From: Tritrichomonas musculus
Lineage: Eukaryota > Parabasalia > Tritrichomonadida > Tritrichomonadidae
Reading direction: 5' to 3'
Length of the DNA stretch: 64,000 bases
Assembly: GCA_039105265.1 (NCBI GenBank)
Contig: JAPFFF010000019.1
Coordinates: 2,698,501-2,762,500, forward strand
Shown here in pieces: positions 1 through 8,500 of this stretch; within the stretch, counting starts at the first letter, position 1, and every line of letters starts with the position of its first letter. Below the pieces are notes generated by a model that ran no database searches, was not told where the DNA came from, and saw only the letters and a list, made by a program, of their open reading frames with translations. The position numbers and the translations under genes are program-made.

Positions 1-214
1 GAGTATGACAAACATCTTTTTGAACCCAAATTGTTGAGTGAAAATAGGGGGTCAAGTATGGGGATACTTAAGAAATTGTTGGACAACTTTTTGAGTCAAA
101 AAAGGGCTAAAATGAGGTGTTTGAGACCAAAAAAGTGCCTAAAATAAGGTGTTTTCAAAGGGTTTGTCAGGAGTTTGGGACGAAGTCCTAAAATCATGAC
201 AAACATATACTACT
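1..214. mobile_element. Element U: right end of a Polinton-like element
   Basis: Read on the minus strand from 214, this segment begins AGTAGTATATG, the terminal motif shared by the other elements here. It stops exactly where the reading frame of the V ATPase-neighbour gene begins. The interior is gene-free, with degenerate repeats of the type 'cctaaaataaggtgtttt'. The expected 6-bp target copy would be CTACCT at 215-220; the other end lies outside the window. Only a terminus is seen, so family and completeness cannot be judged. Confidence 0.65.
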
Positions 215-677
215 CTACCTCAATGTCTACGAATACATCAACACACTAGTAGCCCTATCGCCAAAGCCTGATGAATTTGCACAATGCAATTTCGCGATAT
301 TATGTGACAAGTTCCCATTCAACTTGAAGAACTCATTGTATCTCGCGAAGGTCCTATATGTATCACTCCAGAATGATACTGAAACCATTAGATTCTACCC
401 TAATAAGCTCAAGGAGATGGGCCTCGAATTTGTCAAACTATCATCCAATAGTAGACGCAAATTGAGTGTCAACATGCAGGAGTTCTTCGTAAATGGGAAT
501 ACCGAGAAGCACGAATACAAGGAATGCCCGTATTACAACTACTCGATTGAGAAAACCAATATAAATACCAAGGATCTCATCGCCAAATTACGTGAAAAAT
601 ACAATATTGTAGAACCTGATGTATTCATCGGCAAGCATCAGGATTTGGTATTGGATGCTGACCCAGAGTTTGCCTAA
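215..677 (+). pseudogene. ATPase-neighbour protein, 5' part missing at the junction with U
   Basis: This is the same family as the full 159-residue gene at 17188-17667 and the 152-residue gene at 42072-42530. The frame begins abruptly at the end of U, around residue 7 of the W copy. The family is not one I recognise. It is a small protein without a membrane segment, and its conserved middle includes residues such as 'ETIRFYPNKLKEM' and 'EFFVNGNTEK'. It always lies tail to tail with the packaging ATPase, overlapping or abutting it, which suggests a packaging or virion-assembly role (inference). Confidence 0.75.
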
Positions 678-1666
678 ACCTTTGAGTACACCACTTGCAT
701 ATCATGTTCAACCGTGTTCACCAATATGAAATCATGTCCAGATAAGGTCCTATATTTTTGCCACAACTCCTCGAACTCACAAGGTATGCTCACCTGCTGA
801 TATATGTAATTGAGTTTCTGTCGTGAGAACCCATTGAATATGAAGAATGATGTGCAGTTATTTTTGTAATCGGTTGGAACACCCTTGAAGAACTGGATAT
901 TGATGTATACGATTGAGTTCTTATGACGCAACTGGGTGATATAGTTTGTGAAGTATGCTGATTTCAACAGCTTGCTCTTAATGAAGTCCTCGCACAGGAT
1001 TATGGTGTTGAGTGGTACATTGGGTTTCCCGAGTTTGCTGATATGGAGGAACTCAAACATCTGCTGCAGCTTGGACTCGGTCGCAGACAAGTCTGCTCCA
1101 GCTGACGCTTCAACTGTAGCCTTCCCAACTGAGCTATATTTGTTGTACAACTCCTTCCATAGATCAAGCTCCTTCAAATACCGTTCTGCATTACTATCAG
1201 CGACGACCTCAATGGGCAAGTTGATGAGCTCGCGTTGAGATTCAAATGTGGAATCATTTATAATACCGTTCTTACTCACATACACGATCATGTGGAAACC
1301 CCCATTATTGAGTCTACTCATTTGAATGATATCGCGAATTACTGTATGGCTCTTGCCTTTGCCTTGTGATGCTACCAGTATGTTCAAAGTATTGTACCAC
1401 GCATAGATCCCATTAGCGATTGGCCTTATGGATGCATTCGTGATTCTATCCCTATTCTTGGAATAGGCCTCACTCATAGCTGCATCTACATCGAAGATGC
1501 GGGTGGGAGTGAAACTCCCATTAACATCAAACCTCTTGGAAACCGGTTGCTGCTTCTGGTACCTATCGAATGTATCAAGATCAATTGGGTCTTCACTGGA
1601 ACTGTCTGATAATTCAATAGATGTATAGTCGAAAAGGGTTGGTTGTAGGCGCTTGTAATATAACAT
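674..1666 (-). CDS. A32-like DNA-packaging ATPase (V copy)
   Basis: A 330-residue P-loop ATPase of the FtsK/HerA-related A32 class that Polintons and large DNA viruses use to pump the genome into the capsid. The Walker A stretch reads 'ASQGKGKSHT' (about residue 100) and the Walker B-like stretch 'NTIILCEDF' (about residue 218). The start ATG lies 5 bp downstream of a TATTTTTG motif. It overlaps the neighbour gene tail to tail by 4 bp. Relative to the W copy (320 residues) it holds a 10-residue in-frame insertion, near 1083-1112, that carries the perfect inverted repeat GCAGAC-aa-GTCTGC. Confidence 0.9.
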   Translation of the reverse strand: MLYYKRLQPTLFDYTSIELSDSSSEDPIDLDTFDRYQKQQPVSKRFDVNGSFTPTRIFDVDAAMSEAYSKNRDRITNASIRPIANGIYAWYNTLNILVASQGKGKSHTVIRDIIQMSRLNNGGFHMIVYVSKNGIINDSTFESQRELINLPIEVVADSNAERYLKELDLWKELYNKYSSVGKATVEASAGADLSATESKLQQMFEFLHISKLGKPNVPLNTIILCEDFIKSKLLKSAYFTNYITQLRHKNSIVYINIQFFKGVPTDYKNNCTSFFIFNGFSRQKLNYIYQQVSIPCEFEELWQKYRTLSGHDFILVNTVEHDMQVVYSKV

Positions 1667-1671
1667 TTAAT

Positions 1672-1679
1672 CAAAAATA
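1672..1679 (-). promoter_or_regulatory. TATTTTTG upstream motif of the V ATPase
   Basis: TATTTTTG on the minus strand ends 5 bp before the ATPase ATG. The same octamer precedes many genes of these elements at 5-11 bp and is read as a core promoter or transcription-start signal (inference). Confidence 0.5.
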
Positions 1680-1685
1680 AAGCTC

Positions 1686-1835
1686 TTAGGCATATAATGT
1701 GCGCCTCAGCTCATCGGTCAGCTCAGGTGGTTCATCTTCAGCTGTAAGCGATACCAGTAATAGCAGTTCAACTACATTGGTCACCAATATCAATCCCAAT
1801 AGTATATTCATAATGATTTCACTTGCATTGGACAT
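1686..1835 (-). CDS. Small single-span membrane protein (V copy)
   Basis: A 49-residue protein. Residues about 7-30 form one hydrophobic helix rich in Ile, Leu and Val, followed by an acidic, proline-containing tail 'DEPPELTDELRR'. It has the same length in W (16060-16209), and a 43-residue version occurs at the same place in Z (43471-43602). Retention of the hydrophobic span, the PPEL motif and the position beside the ATPase argues for a real gene, perhaps a minor membrane or virion protein. Function unknown. Confidence 0.75.
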   Translation of the reverse strand: MSNASEIIMNILLGLILVTNVVELLLLVSLTAEDEPPELTDELRRTLYA

Positions 1836-1845
1836 TTATGCAAAT

Positions 1846-2466
1846 TTAAATACAAATTTTGAGTGATATCGAGTGCCTTATGAGCTCGGTCCATACATGG
1901 TTATATCCATATTTCAACTCATTGGATACCCCGTTTTTGGACACCAATATCTTATCGATTTTCATGTACTTCGAGTTTGAAACACAACCAGTGCACCCAC
2001 TATCCTCATTGATGACCAGCTCAACCTTGTCGGCCTTAGTGAGTATCTTAATGAGCTCCATCAGTGTATTGCTATGACACACAAGATAGTTGTTCATCCT
2101 CAGTGGATTGGTCTCATAGATATTCAGCAATATCTCGAGGAATTTATTTTTGGTACCCAAGTCGTCAGTGTCGGGGTCTAATGAACGTTCGATGGGTGGA
2201 CTGTTTATTGGAGCAACTGATGGATATGGACCAGTTGTCGAGGCTGTAGTAAAATTTGCATCCTGGGTGCCAGTTTGAGGATAACCCCCTTCGGGGTTTA
2301 GACCTTTGGTATATCCCATTTGGGGTTGCATCTGTGGGACTTGAGGGTATGATACTGGTTGAACTGGTGGAGGTCTATTCGCGGCGATCTTAATATTCAC
2401 ATTCTGCTCTTGCTTAACACTCGCATCATTCTCACTTGATAGAATTCTAGCCTTATGGAGAGACAT
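1846..2466 (-). CDS. Pro/Gln-rich conserved protein (V copy)
   Basis: A 206-residue protein of unrecognised function. The start is the ATG at 2466. The N terminus 'KARILSSENDASVKQ' is almost identical across V, W and Z, and is followed by a low-complexity Pro/Gln/Tyr stretch (about residues 30-100) and a compact C-terminal domain with Cys pairs ('SGCTGC'). The flexible N-terminal half and location in the capsid module suggest a minor virion protein (inference). Confidence 0.75.
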   Translation of the reverse strand: MSLHKARILSSENDASVKQEQNVNIKIAANRPPPVQPVSYPQVPQMQPQMGYTKGLNPEGGYPQTGTQDANFTTASTTGPYPSVAPINSPPIERSLDPDTDDLGTKNKFLEILLNIYETNPLRMNNYLVCHSNTLMELIKILTKADKVELVINEDSGCTGCVSNSKYMKIDKILVSKNGVSNELKYGYNHVWTELIRHSISLKICI

Positions 2467-2508
2467 TTCCAAAGTGCAAAAATATTTTTACCACTAATGC
2501 CATATTTC

Positions 2509-4461
2509 TTATGCCATTTCTGGATCAACTTGTGAGCCAGCTGGTGATTCATCATCGATATATTCAAGGCCATTGAGTGAGAGCTTGAAGTAGGTGTCTC
2601 TGCATAAACAGAGTTGTACAGGTGGTGGTCTAACAATGGCTCCACTTGGTTCGATAATCTTGTAATATGTATCATTATCACCAGTGAATATTGGTTGACC
2701 ATTGACTTGAATTTGGATATTGCCTTTGCCACCATCTAAGCCATCATAACAGTATCCAGCAGATGCACGTTCAGTTTGGACATTGAATACAAATGATGTG
2801 GCATCACTCAATGTATTGCGATATCGGACACCATTTTCATCGTTCTTGGGCATGGTGAAGCTATCTTCGAATTCCTTTGAACATTGGAGTGTGATACCAT
2901 CGAGGTCTCCAGCTGTTAATTGGCTTTCGAAGAATCTGGCGCCAATGGTACTGACATTCTCATCTGGGAAGTTCTTACCACCAATATTCAAAAAGCAGTT
3001 TTGGTAAACCGGATTCTCAAATACAGTCAAATCATTGTGATGCTTGGGGAACAACAATGACATGCTTGTAACATTGATTAATGGGATATTCAATGTAGAC
3101 TTGATTCCGTTAGCGGCAGCTGCAATTGGGAATGCATGGTAATCGACCTTTTGAGATGGGATTACTAGGCCTTCACGTAAGATGGATTCAATGCTTGCAC
3201 GAGTGGCTTCACAAACACCATAGCCTTGCATGTTGGACTTACAGAGAGTGATGGTCATTCGGTTAACAGTGAGTGTTGCTGGCTGTGATGAGTAATGAGC
3301 ACTCATCAATTTATTAGCTTCGGTTTTAGATACGAAATTGACGTAAACGTGACCTGCATGTGATGGTTGAGGTAATTTACCATGTTCTTTGGTATAATGA
3401 GCTTGGCAAATTGCTTTATTATCATCAGTCTTTTCAATTCCAAGTTCAGTAAACTCTTCATCTGTAAATGCAAAGATTAATGAACAATTTTCAATCAGAT
3501 CATCGAAATCACCTCCAGATGCAGATACGTATTGTTCTCTAACTTCATACTTCAATTGATATTTAGTTGGTGTTGGTTCGGGAGATGGTGGATTTGGATT
3601 ATCACCAGGTCCTGGGATGATAGCCTCATTACCGATTTGAGTGAATTGATGCTTGAGATGTCCATGTGCTTTGATTTGTTTGAGTTTATCGAGTTCCTCT
3701 GGGGATACAGTATCATTATCTTCTAGGAATGCCTTGGCTTCAGCAACCGTGTATGGGTCAATGGCAGCCCAAACAAGACCAGCTGGACTGACTTGGAATC
3801 TAATGGATAAGTCACCAATGATTCCGTTAGGGAATAAGTCAAATGCCTGTAATGCAAGCAAGTCATCAAATGGTACATTCAAGTCGAATTCGGTTGTGGT
3901 CTTACCACCATCCTTGAAGCTATTGAGATTAACGTATGAACCAGCATGAGTTTGACTGTAATTGCTGATGTTCTCCCATAAGCTGTGAACGAATCTGCGA
4001 CGCATCTTCTCAGTCTCTGGCTTCAAAACCGAGTATAGGAAGCCCTCACGAATGCATTCATTTTGCTGATATCCGACATTGACATTGTTATGGAGAATCT
4101 CGAGCCTGTCAAACAATTGGTTCGAGGACTTAAATCCGACAAACAGTTTATAGAAGTTATTTGGATCATTGATCTCTTGCAATTTGGCTAAATCGGTGTT
4201 CAATTGCAAATCGAGTTTGATGTGGAATGTGAGGAAGCCTTTGTCGATATCGCTAATGAAGTGGTCGGGATGTGTTAATGAAATCTGTGAGTACTGGCCT
4301 TGGTGAAATGGGGCTGGCTGGTCATGGCAATCGACAGTTCTAAATGAGAAGCTTCTGGTACCATCATTCACATTGATGATATTTCGCATCTTCTGGAATG
4401 TGTCATTGACATTCCCAACCTCGTATTTCAAATTGTGAGCTCTTTCGTTCCTGTATCTCAT
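2509..4461 (-). CDS. Major capsid protein, double jelly-roll type (V copy)
   Basis: A 650-residue protein identified as the Polinton major capsid protein by position, length and near identity among the V, W, H and Z copies; predicted Polinton capsid proteins are known to be of the double-jelly-roll class. The start is the ATG of 'MRYRNERAHN'. Conserved blocks include 'DGTRSFSFRTVDCHDQPAP', 'FDRLEILHNNVNVGYQQNE', 'FDLFPNGIIGDLSIRFQVS' and 'KSNMQGYGVCE'. A Pro-rich linker (about residues 284-300) introduces a variable segment of roughly 110 residues before the second conserved block. The gene is divergent from the amphipathic-peptide gene across a 47-bp spacer. Confidence 0.9.
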   Translation of the reverse strand: MRYRNERAHNLKYEVGNVNDTFQKMRNIINVNDGTRSFSFRTVDCHDQPAPFHQGQYSQISLTHPDHFISDIDKGFLTFHIKLDLQLNTDLAKLQEINDPNNFYKLFVGFKSSNQLFDRLEILHNNVNVGYQQNECIREGFLYSVLKPETEKMRRRFVHSLWENISNYSQTHAGSYVNLNSFKDGGKTTTEFDLNVPFDDLLALQAFDLFPNGIIGDLSIRFQVSPAGLVWAAIDPYTVAEAKAFLEDNDTVSPEELDKLKQIKAHGHLKHQFTQIGNEAIIPGPGDNPNPPSPEPTPTKYQLKYEVREQYVSASGGDFDDLIENCSLIFAFTDEEFTELGIEKTDDNKAICQAHYTKEHGKLPQPSHAGHVYVNFVSKTEANKLMSAHYSSQPATLTVNRMTITLCKSNMQGYGVCEATRASIESILREGLVIPSQKVDYHAFPIAAAANGIKSTLNIPLINVTSMSLLFPKHHNDLTVFENPVYQNCFLNIGGKNFPDENVSTIGARFFESQLTAGDLDGITLQCSKEFEDSFTMPKNDENGVRYRNTLSDATSFVFNVQTERASAGYCYDGLDGGKGNIQIQVNGQPIFTGDNDTYYKIIEPSGAIVRPPPVQLCLCRDTYFKLSLNGLEYIDDESPAGSQVDPEMA

Positions 4462-4508
4462 TTTGTATCTTGGAAAAAAGCTTGAAATCACATTTTTTTA
4501 TATACCAA

Positions 4509-4760
4509 ATGGGTATTGGCATCTTCAAGAAGATTAAGAACGCTTTCAAGAACGTCGGCAGTAAGCTCAAGAATGCAGCTCAAACTGTCATCCGCAACCT
4601 CCCAAGGGCCGTTGATATTGGAAAGGGGATCATCAATAAAATCAAGCCAATCGCCGACTTCATACCAGGTGTTGGACCAGTTGTAGACACCATCAGCACT
4701 GGACTCAATTACGTAAGCAAAGCTAATGATATAGGCAAATCCATACTGGACAAGGTTTGA
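4509..4760 (+). CDS. Magainin-like amphipathic peptide protein (V copy)
   Basis: An 83-residue protein starting at the ATG of 'MGIGIFKKIKNAFKNVG'. The N-terminal half is a Lys-rich amphipathic helix resembling magainin-type lytic peptides. The second half has a Gly/Pro hydrophobic patch, 'FIPGVGPVVDTI'. By position beside the capsid gene and by character it resembles small lytic or core proteins of adenovirus-like virions (pVI or pX type). That equivalence is inference. It is conserved in all four capsid modules here. Confidence 0.8.
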   Translation: MGIGIFKKIKNAFKNVGSKLKNAAQTVIRNLPRAVDIGKGIINKIKPIADFIPGVGPVVDTISTGLNYVSKANDIGKSILDKV

Positions 4761-4791
4761 TCATCATCGAATATCCACATACATATGAATA

Positions 4792-4799
4792 TATTTTTG
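4792..4799 (+). promoter_or_regulatory. TATTTTTG upstream motif of the coiled-coil gene
   Basis: TATTTTTG ends 11 bp before the ATG at 4811. It lies just after the stop of the preceding gene and supports the 4811 start over longer upstream readings. Confidence 0.5.
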
Positions 4800-4810
4800 T
4801 CCGTTTTGAA

Positions 4811-5245
4811 ATGAATTGCGATATTAGAGTTATAAATGATAACAAGATGGAGCAACGCACGTTCAACTCAGTAGAGGAGTTCGACCTGTTCTACCAGAAG
4901 TACAAGGATATGTTCAATGAGAAGACCACCAATTACCTCAATAAAACCTACAAAATAATCACCCCCGAATGCGAGTACAGGATTACCAAACGCACTGGCA
5001 AGGATGGCTCTAGTAATGTGTTTCTCAAGAAGATCACCAAGCAAGCCGATAATGACAACCTGGTGGAGATCCAATTTGCAAGCATTCGAGCTGACATCAA
5101 TGCATTGCAGTCAACAGTTGATGAATACACCAAACGGATTACCACTCTGGAGAACACCATTGGCGTGATCACCACAAAAATAAATCAGCTCACCAGTACT
5201 GTGAATGAGTGTACCGATGCAGTGAACAGTCTCCTGAGGCATTAG
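4811..5245 (+). CDS. Capsid-module coiled-coil protein (V copy)
   Basis: A 144-residue protein of unrecognised family. Residues about 20-80 form a small basic domain with 'TTNYLNKTYKIIT' and 'YRITKR'. Residues 95-144 form a heptad-patterned coiled coil likely to oligomerise. Homologues occur in W (12623-13084), H (39950-40480) and Z (44833-45279), always next to the amphipathic-peptide gene. A virion cementing, core or attachment role is possible but unproven. Confidence 0.75.
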   Translation: MNCDIRVINDNKMEQRTFNSVEEFDLFYQKYKDMFNEKTTNYLNKTYKIITPECEYRITKRTGKDGSSNVFLKKITKQADNDNLVEIQFASIRADINALQSTVDEYTKRITTLENTIGVITTKINQLTSTVNECTDAVNSLLRH

Positions 5246-5331
5246 ATCTTGGAATTATTTGGGATTACCTGGTGATTGAGTGAGTGGTGTAGAGTTGATG
5301 ATGTTGACTTGATGATTGGGTCATGCACGAC
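5242..5331 (-). pseudogene. 3' part of the small conserved 'SLNH' protein gene, ending at the junction with M
   Basis: The last 29 or so codons of the gene seen whole at 12399-12626 in W, ending in 'HHSLNHQVIPNNSKI'. It overlaps the coiled-coil gene tail to tail by 4 bp, as in W. It ends exactly where the terminal repeat of M begins. Confidence 0.7.
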
Positions 5332-5516
5332 AGTAGTGTATAGGTGGAGATGGATGACGGTTTACGAAATTTTGAAATTGACTGATATTTAAATTTTTGA
5401 TATTTCTTGAGTTGTGTTTCATTTATGTTTGTCAATCAATGAATGAAAGTCAATTGAGAGCCATTCGTGTGATGCAATCCATTGGACACAATACATGAAT
5501 GAATATCAAAATGATT
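5332..5516 (+). repeat. Left terminal inverted repeat of M
   Basis: 185 bp, matching 10819-11003 in reverse complement without a mismatch that I can see. It begins AGTAGTGTATAGGTGG and ends in ATATCAAAATGATT. No gene lies inside it. Confidence 0.9.
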
Positions 5517-5544
5517 TATTGATGATAACATGATTATCAAAATG

Positions 5545-5554
5545 ATTTTTTATC
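5545..5554 (+). promoter_or_regulatory. ATTTTTTATC upstream motif of the M polymerase
   Basis: ATTTTTTATC ends 9 bp before the ATG at 5564. The same decamer with the same 9-10 bp spacing precedes genes in W, X, Z and S. Confidence 0.6.
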
Positions 5555-5563
5555 ACCAATGAA

Positions 5564-8500
5564 ATGTCTCTGATTTATATCACGAACGGTAAAGATTTAG
5601 CCACTGTCATCAATAGATACATCAGAAGATTAAACAAGGAATTGAATGCAAACATTTCAACGCTGTTGAGAGATACACAATCGATGAGACGAACGAGATT
5701 GAACAGGTATTTGATTGATAACAACTTTCTTGATTTTGAAGGGTCAACCATCAACGATGATACAATCGGGGATTTCATCAATAGAATGAAACATGATGAC
5801 AGTTATCTAAAAGGTTTCAAATATTCAATCAAACCAAACTCAGTTGACAAATATGATTCATTTATGAGAACACATTTATCAAAACGATTCACTGAACAAC
5901 ATGATTCATCATCTGATGATGAACAAAAACAAAAGGAAAAACAAATCAATGATAATATTAAAATCGCTCATGATGCACTCAACAATGCACTTCAATTAAT
6001 CAAATCACAAAATCTATTACTCAAACCATTACCACCAAAGACAAACAAACAACCAAAACGATACATTGATGAAAGATTCAATATTGAAAATCATGAATTG
6101 ATTGAGTATTTAGATAAGTTTGGATTTAAAGGTTTTCATTCAAATCATGATGAATATCTGTGTGTCAATGAACCTCATGACTTTGACAAAGCAATCAACA
6201 AACTCATTTACTTTGACAAATACGATGATGAATCAATCAAAGAAAGAACAGATAAAGACAACAAGAAACCAATCATCACATACTACTTCAACAAGCTAAA
6301 GTCGTTAGATGATGTTTATAAAGGTCTTGAGAAGATATTCAAAACTGAAATTAAACCTTTCAAAATCAATACTCAAATGACAGGTGTCTTTGAAACACCA
6401 AAAGCTGATGATTATGAATATGAAGCTCGAGAGATTAAATGGTGGAATTACAAAGGAGAGACACCCATCATTGTACGTTTACCAGAAGACATTGATAAAG
6501 TTAAACTGTATATTGAATCAAAGCTTCATGAATATCAAACATCAACTTCAAACACTAAATTGACAATCATCTCAACCATATCATTTACAGTATCACGAAT
6601 GATTAGAATCACTGGACGTGTTAAGCTTCCCGAAGAGTTAATCAAATCAAAATCAATCATTGCTGATAATGTTGATGACAAACTTTGTTGGTACCGTTTC
6701 CTTGCTATTTGTTTAGATAAATCATTGATTGAAAACAAATCAAACACAAATAACAGAACGCAAGCCGCGAAAAAGCTATTGTTGAAGAAACATGGTATTG
6801 AATATAACAACCACATGACGAAGCAACAAAAGATGAAAGCAAATGAAATCATAAACAACTTTGAAGGGTTGAATCTGTATGAGATGAAAGAAGAAGCGAA
6901 ACAATATCATTTGAACATTCACATTTATGATTACATTGAAGAACGTCATCAATACAACCTCACTGAACAATGGAAGAACAATGATTCAAATGAGTTTCAT
7001 TCAGCTGTGTTGTACACTAAAGGTCAAATCATTCATATCATGTTCATCAAACCAAATGGTGTTGAAACGTTAACGAAGCTACTCATATGCTCCAAATGTC
7101 ATTCACATGTTGTCTCAAAGAATCACCCAGAACGAATGAAGAAGCATATTGATACCTGCACAGGTAGATTCAAAAAGGATTTCATTCCATCACGAGATGC
7201 ATTGCCGTACTGCCCTCATATCTTGAACAATCCTGTTTATGAATATTGTTTAGCGCACAAACTTGAATGGAAACCTCAAATTCATTATATCACTTATGAT
7301 TTTGAAACAATGGAACAAAAGGTTGATGAACAAACAGGCAAATCAACAATGATAAACAGTCGATTGATTCCTTTGAGCGTTTCATCATGTGTGAAGCTTG
7401 ATAAAGGTTTGATGACAAAGAACTTTGATATCAGATTACCAAACTTCATTGCGGAATGGATTGAATGGTTGTTTGAAGTTGGTTGTGATGTGTATCAAGA
7501 TAAGCTTCATCATTTACAATCATTCATTTCGCTTCGCGAAAGGGGACTTTGTCCCTTCAAAGACAAGAATGAAAAGGAATTGAACAAGATTGATAACAGA
7601 TTGAAGACGATAACAATACTTGGTTTTAATTCATCTCGTTTTGACTCAAATCTGTTCAAAGAGTACTTCAATCACAGACATTGGCGTGTTGAGGGTTTGA
7701 TTGGTTCAATATCATCACTAAAACAATTCATTCTCGTTTCATCAAAGTATGATATCAAATTACGTTTCATTGATGCCCAGGCATTCGTTGCAGGTGGTTC
7801 ATTGAAACAATTTGGTATTGATTACGGAGGATTAGAGAATTCAGTCAAAGGTGTCTTCCCTTACGAAGCAATCAACAATGAAAACTATAATGAAGTGTTA
7901 TCAAAGAGTGAACCATTTGAATACAATGACTTTTACAGTTATCTCAATCAAAGAAATCCATTAACGAAAGAGCAATATGAAGAGTATGTCAATGATGCAA
8001 AACAATTCAAATCACGTTGGGATTACTTGATTTCATACAACAACAATGATGTTGAGATGATGATGAAACCTATTGACAACCTTATTCAAATGAATGCTGA
8101 ATATAAAGTTGATTTGATTAGCAATCTTTCGTTATCGAAGAACGCTGTTTGTATCAAATATGCTCTTGCGTATAAGGATTTCAATGTTGATGCTGAATAT
8201 GATATTGTCAATCAACAAACAACATTTGAACCATCAATCAAATGGTGGGAACATAAATGTGAGAATTATTGTAAACAAGATGAGAAATACAATAACAAAC
8301 TTAACATCAAAATCAAATCAATTGAGAAAGAAATCGCAAAACAAAATCAATCTGATGAAGATAAACAAGCGCTTGAATCACAATTGACTCATTTGAGAAG
8401 CAAAATGAGAGACATCAGCAAATGTGTTTGTTCAGATGACTTTGATGATTTCATGAAACGATATAAAGATGAAGGTTGTTGTTATCTGTGTGGCGAACAC

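Larger units (their letters stand above)
215..5331. mobile_element. Element V: Polinton capsid-module fragment
   Basis: A partial Polinton carrying the ATPase neighbour, packaging ATPase, small membrane protein, Pro/Gln-rich protein, major capsid protein, amphipathic peptide and a coiled-coil protein. It is bounded by U on the left and M on the right, both falling inside genes. It corresponds in reverse orientation to about 12537-17652 of W. Only a few base differences and short in-frame insertions separate the two, so the copies are young. It lacks both of its own ends in the window. Confidence 0.85.
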
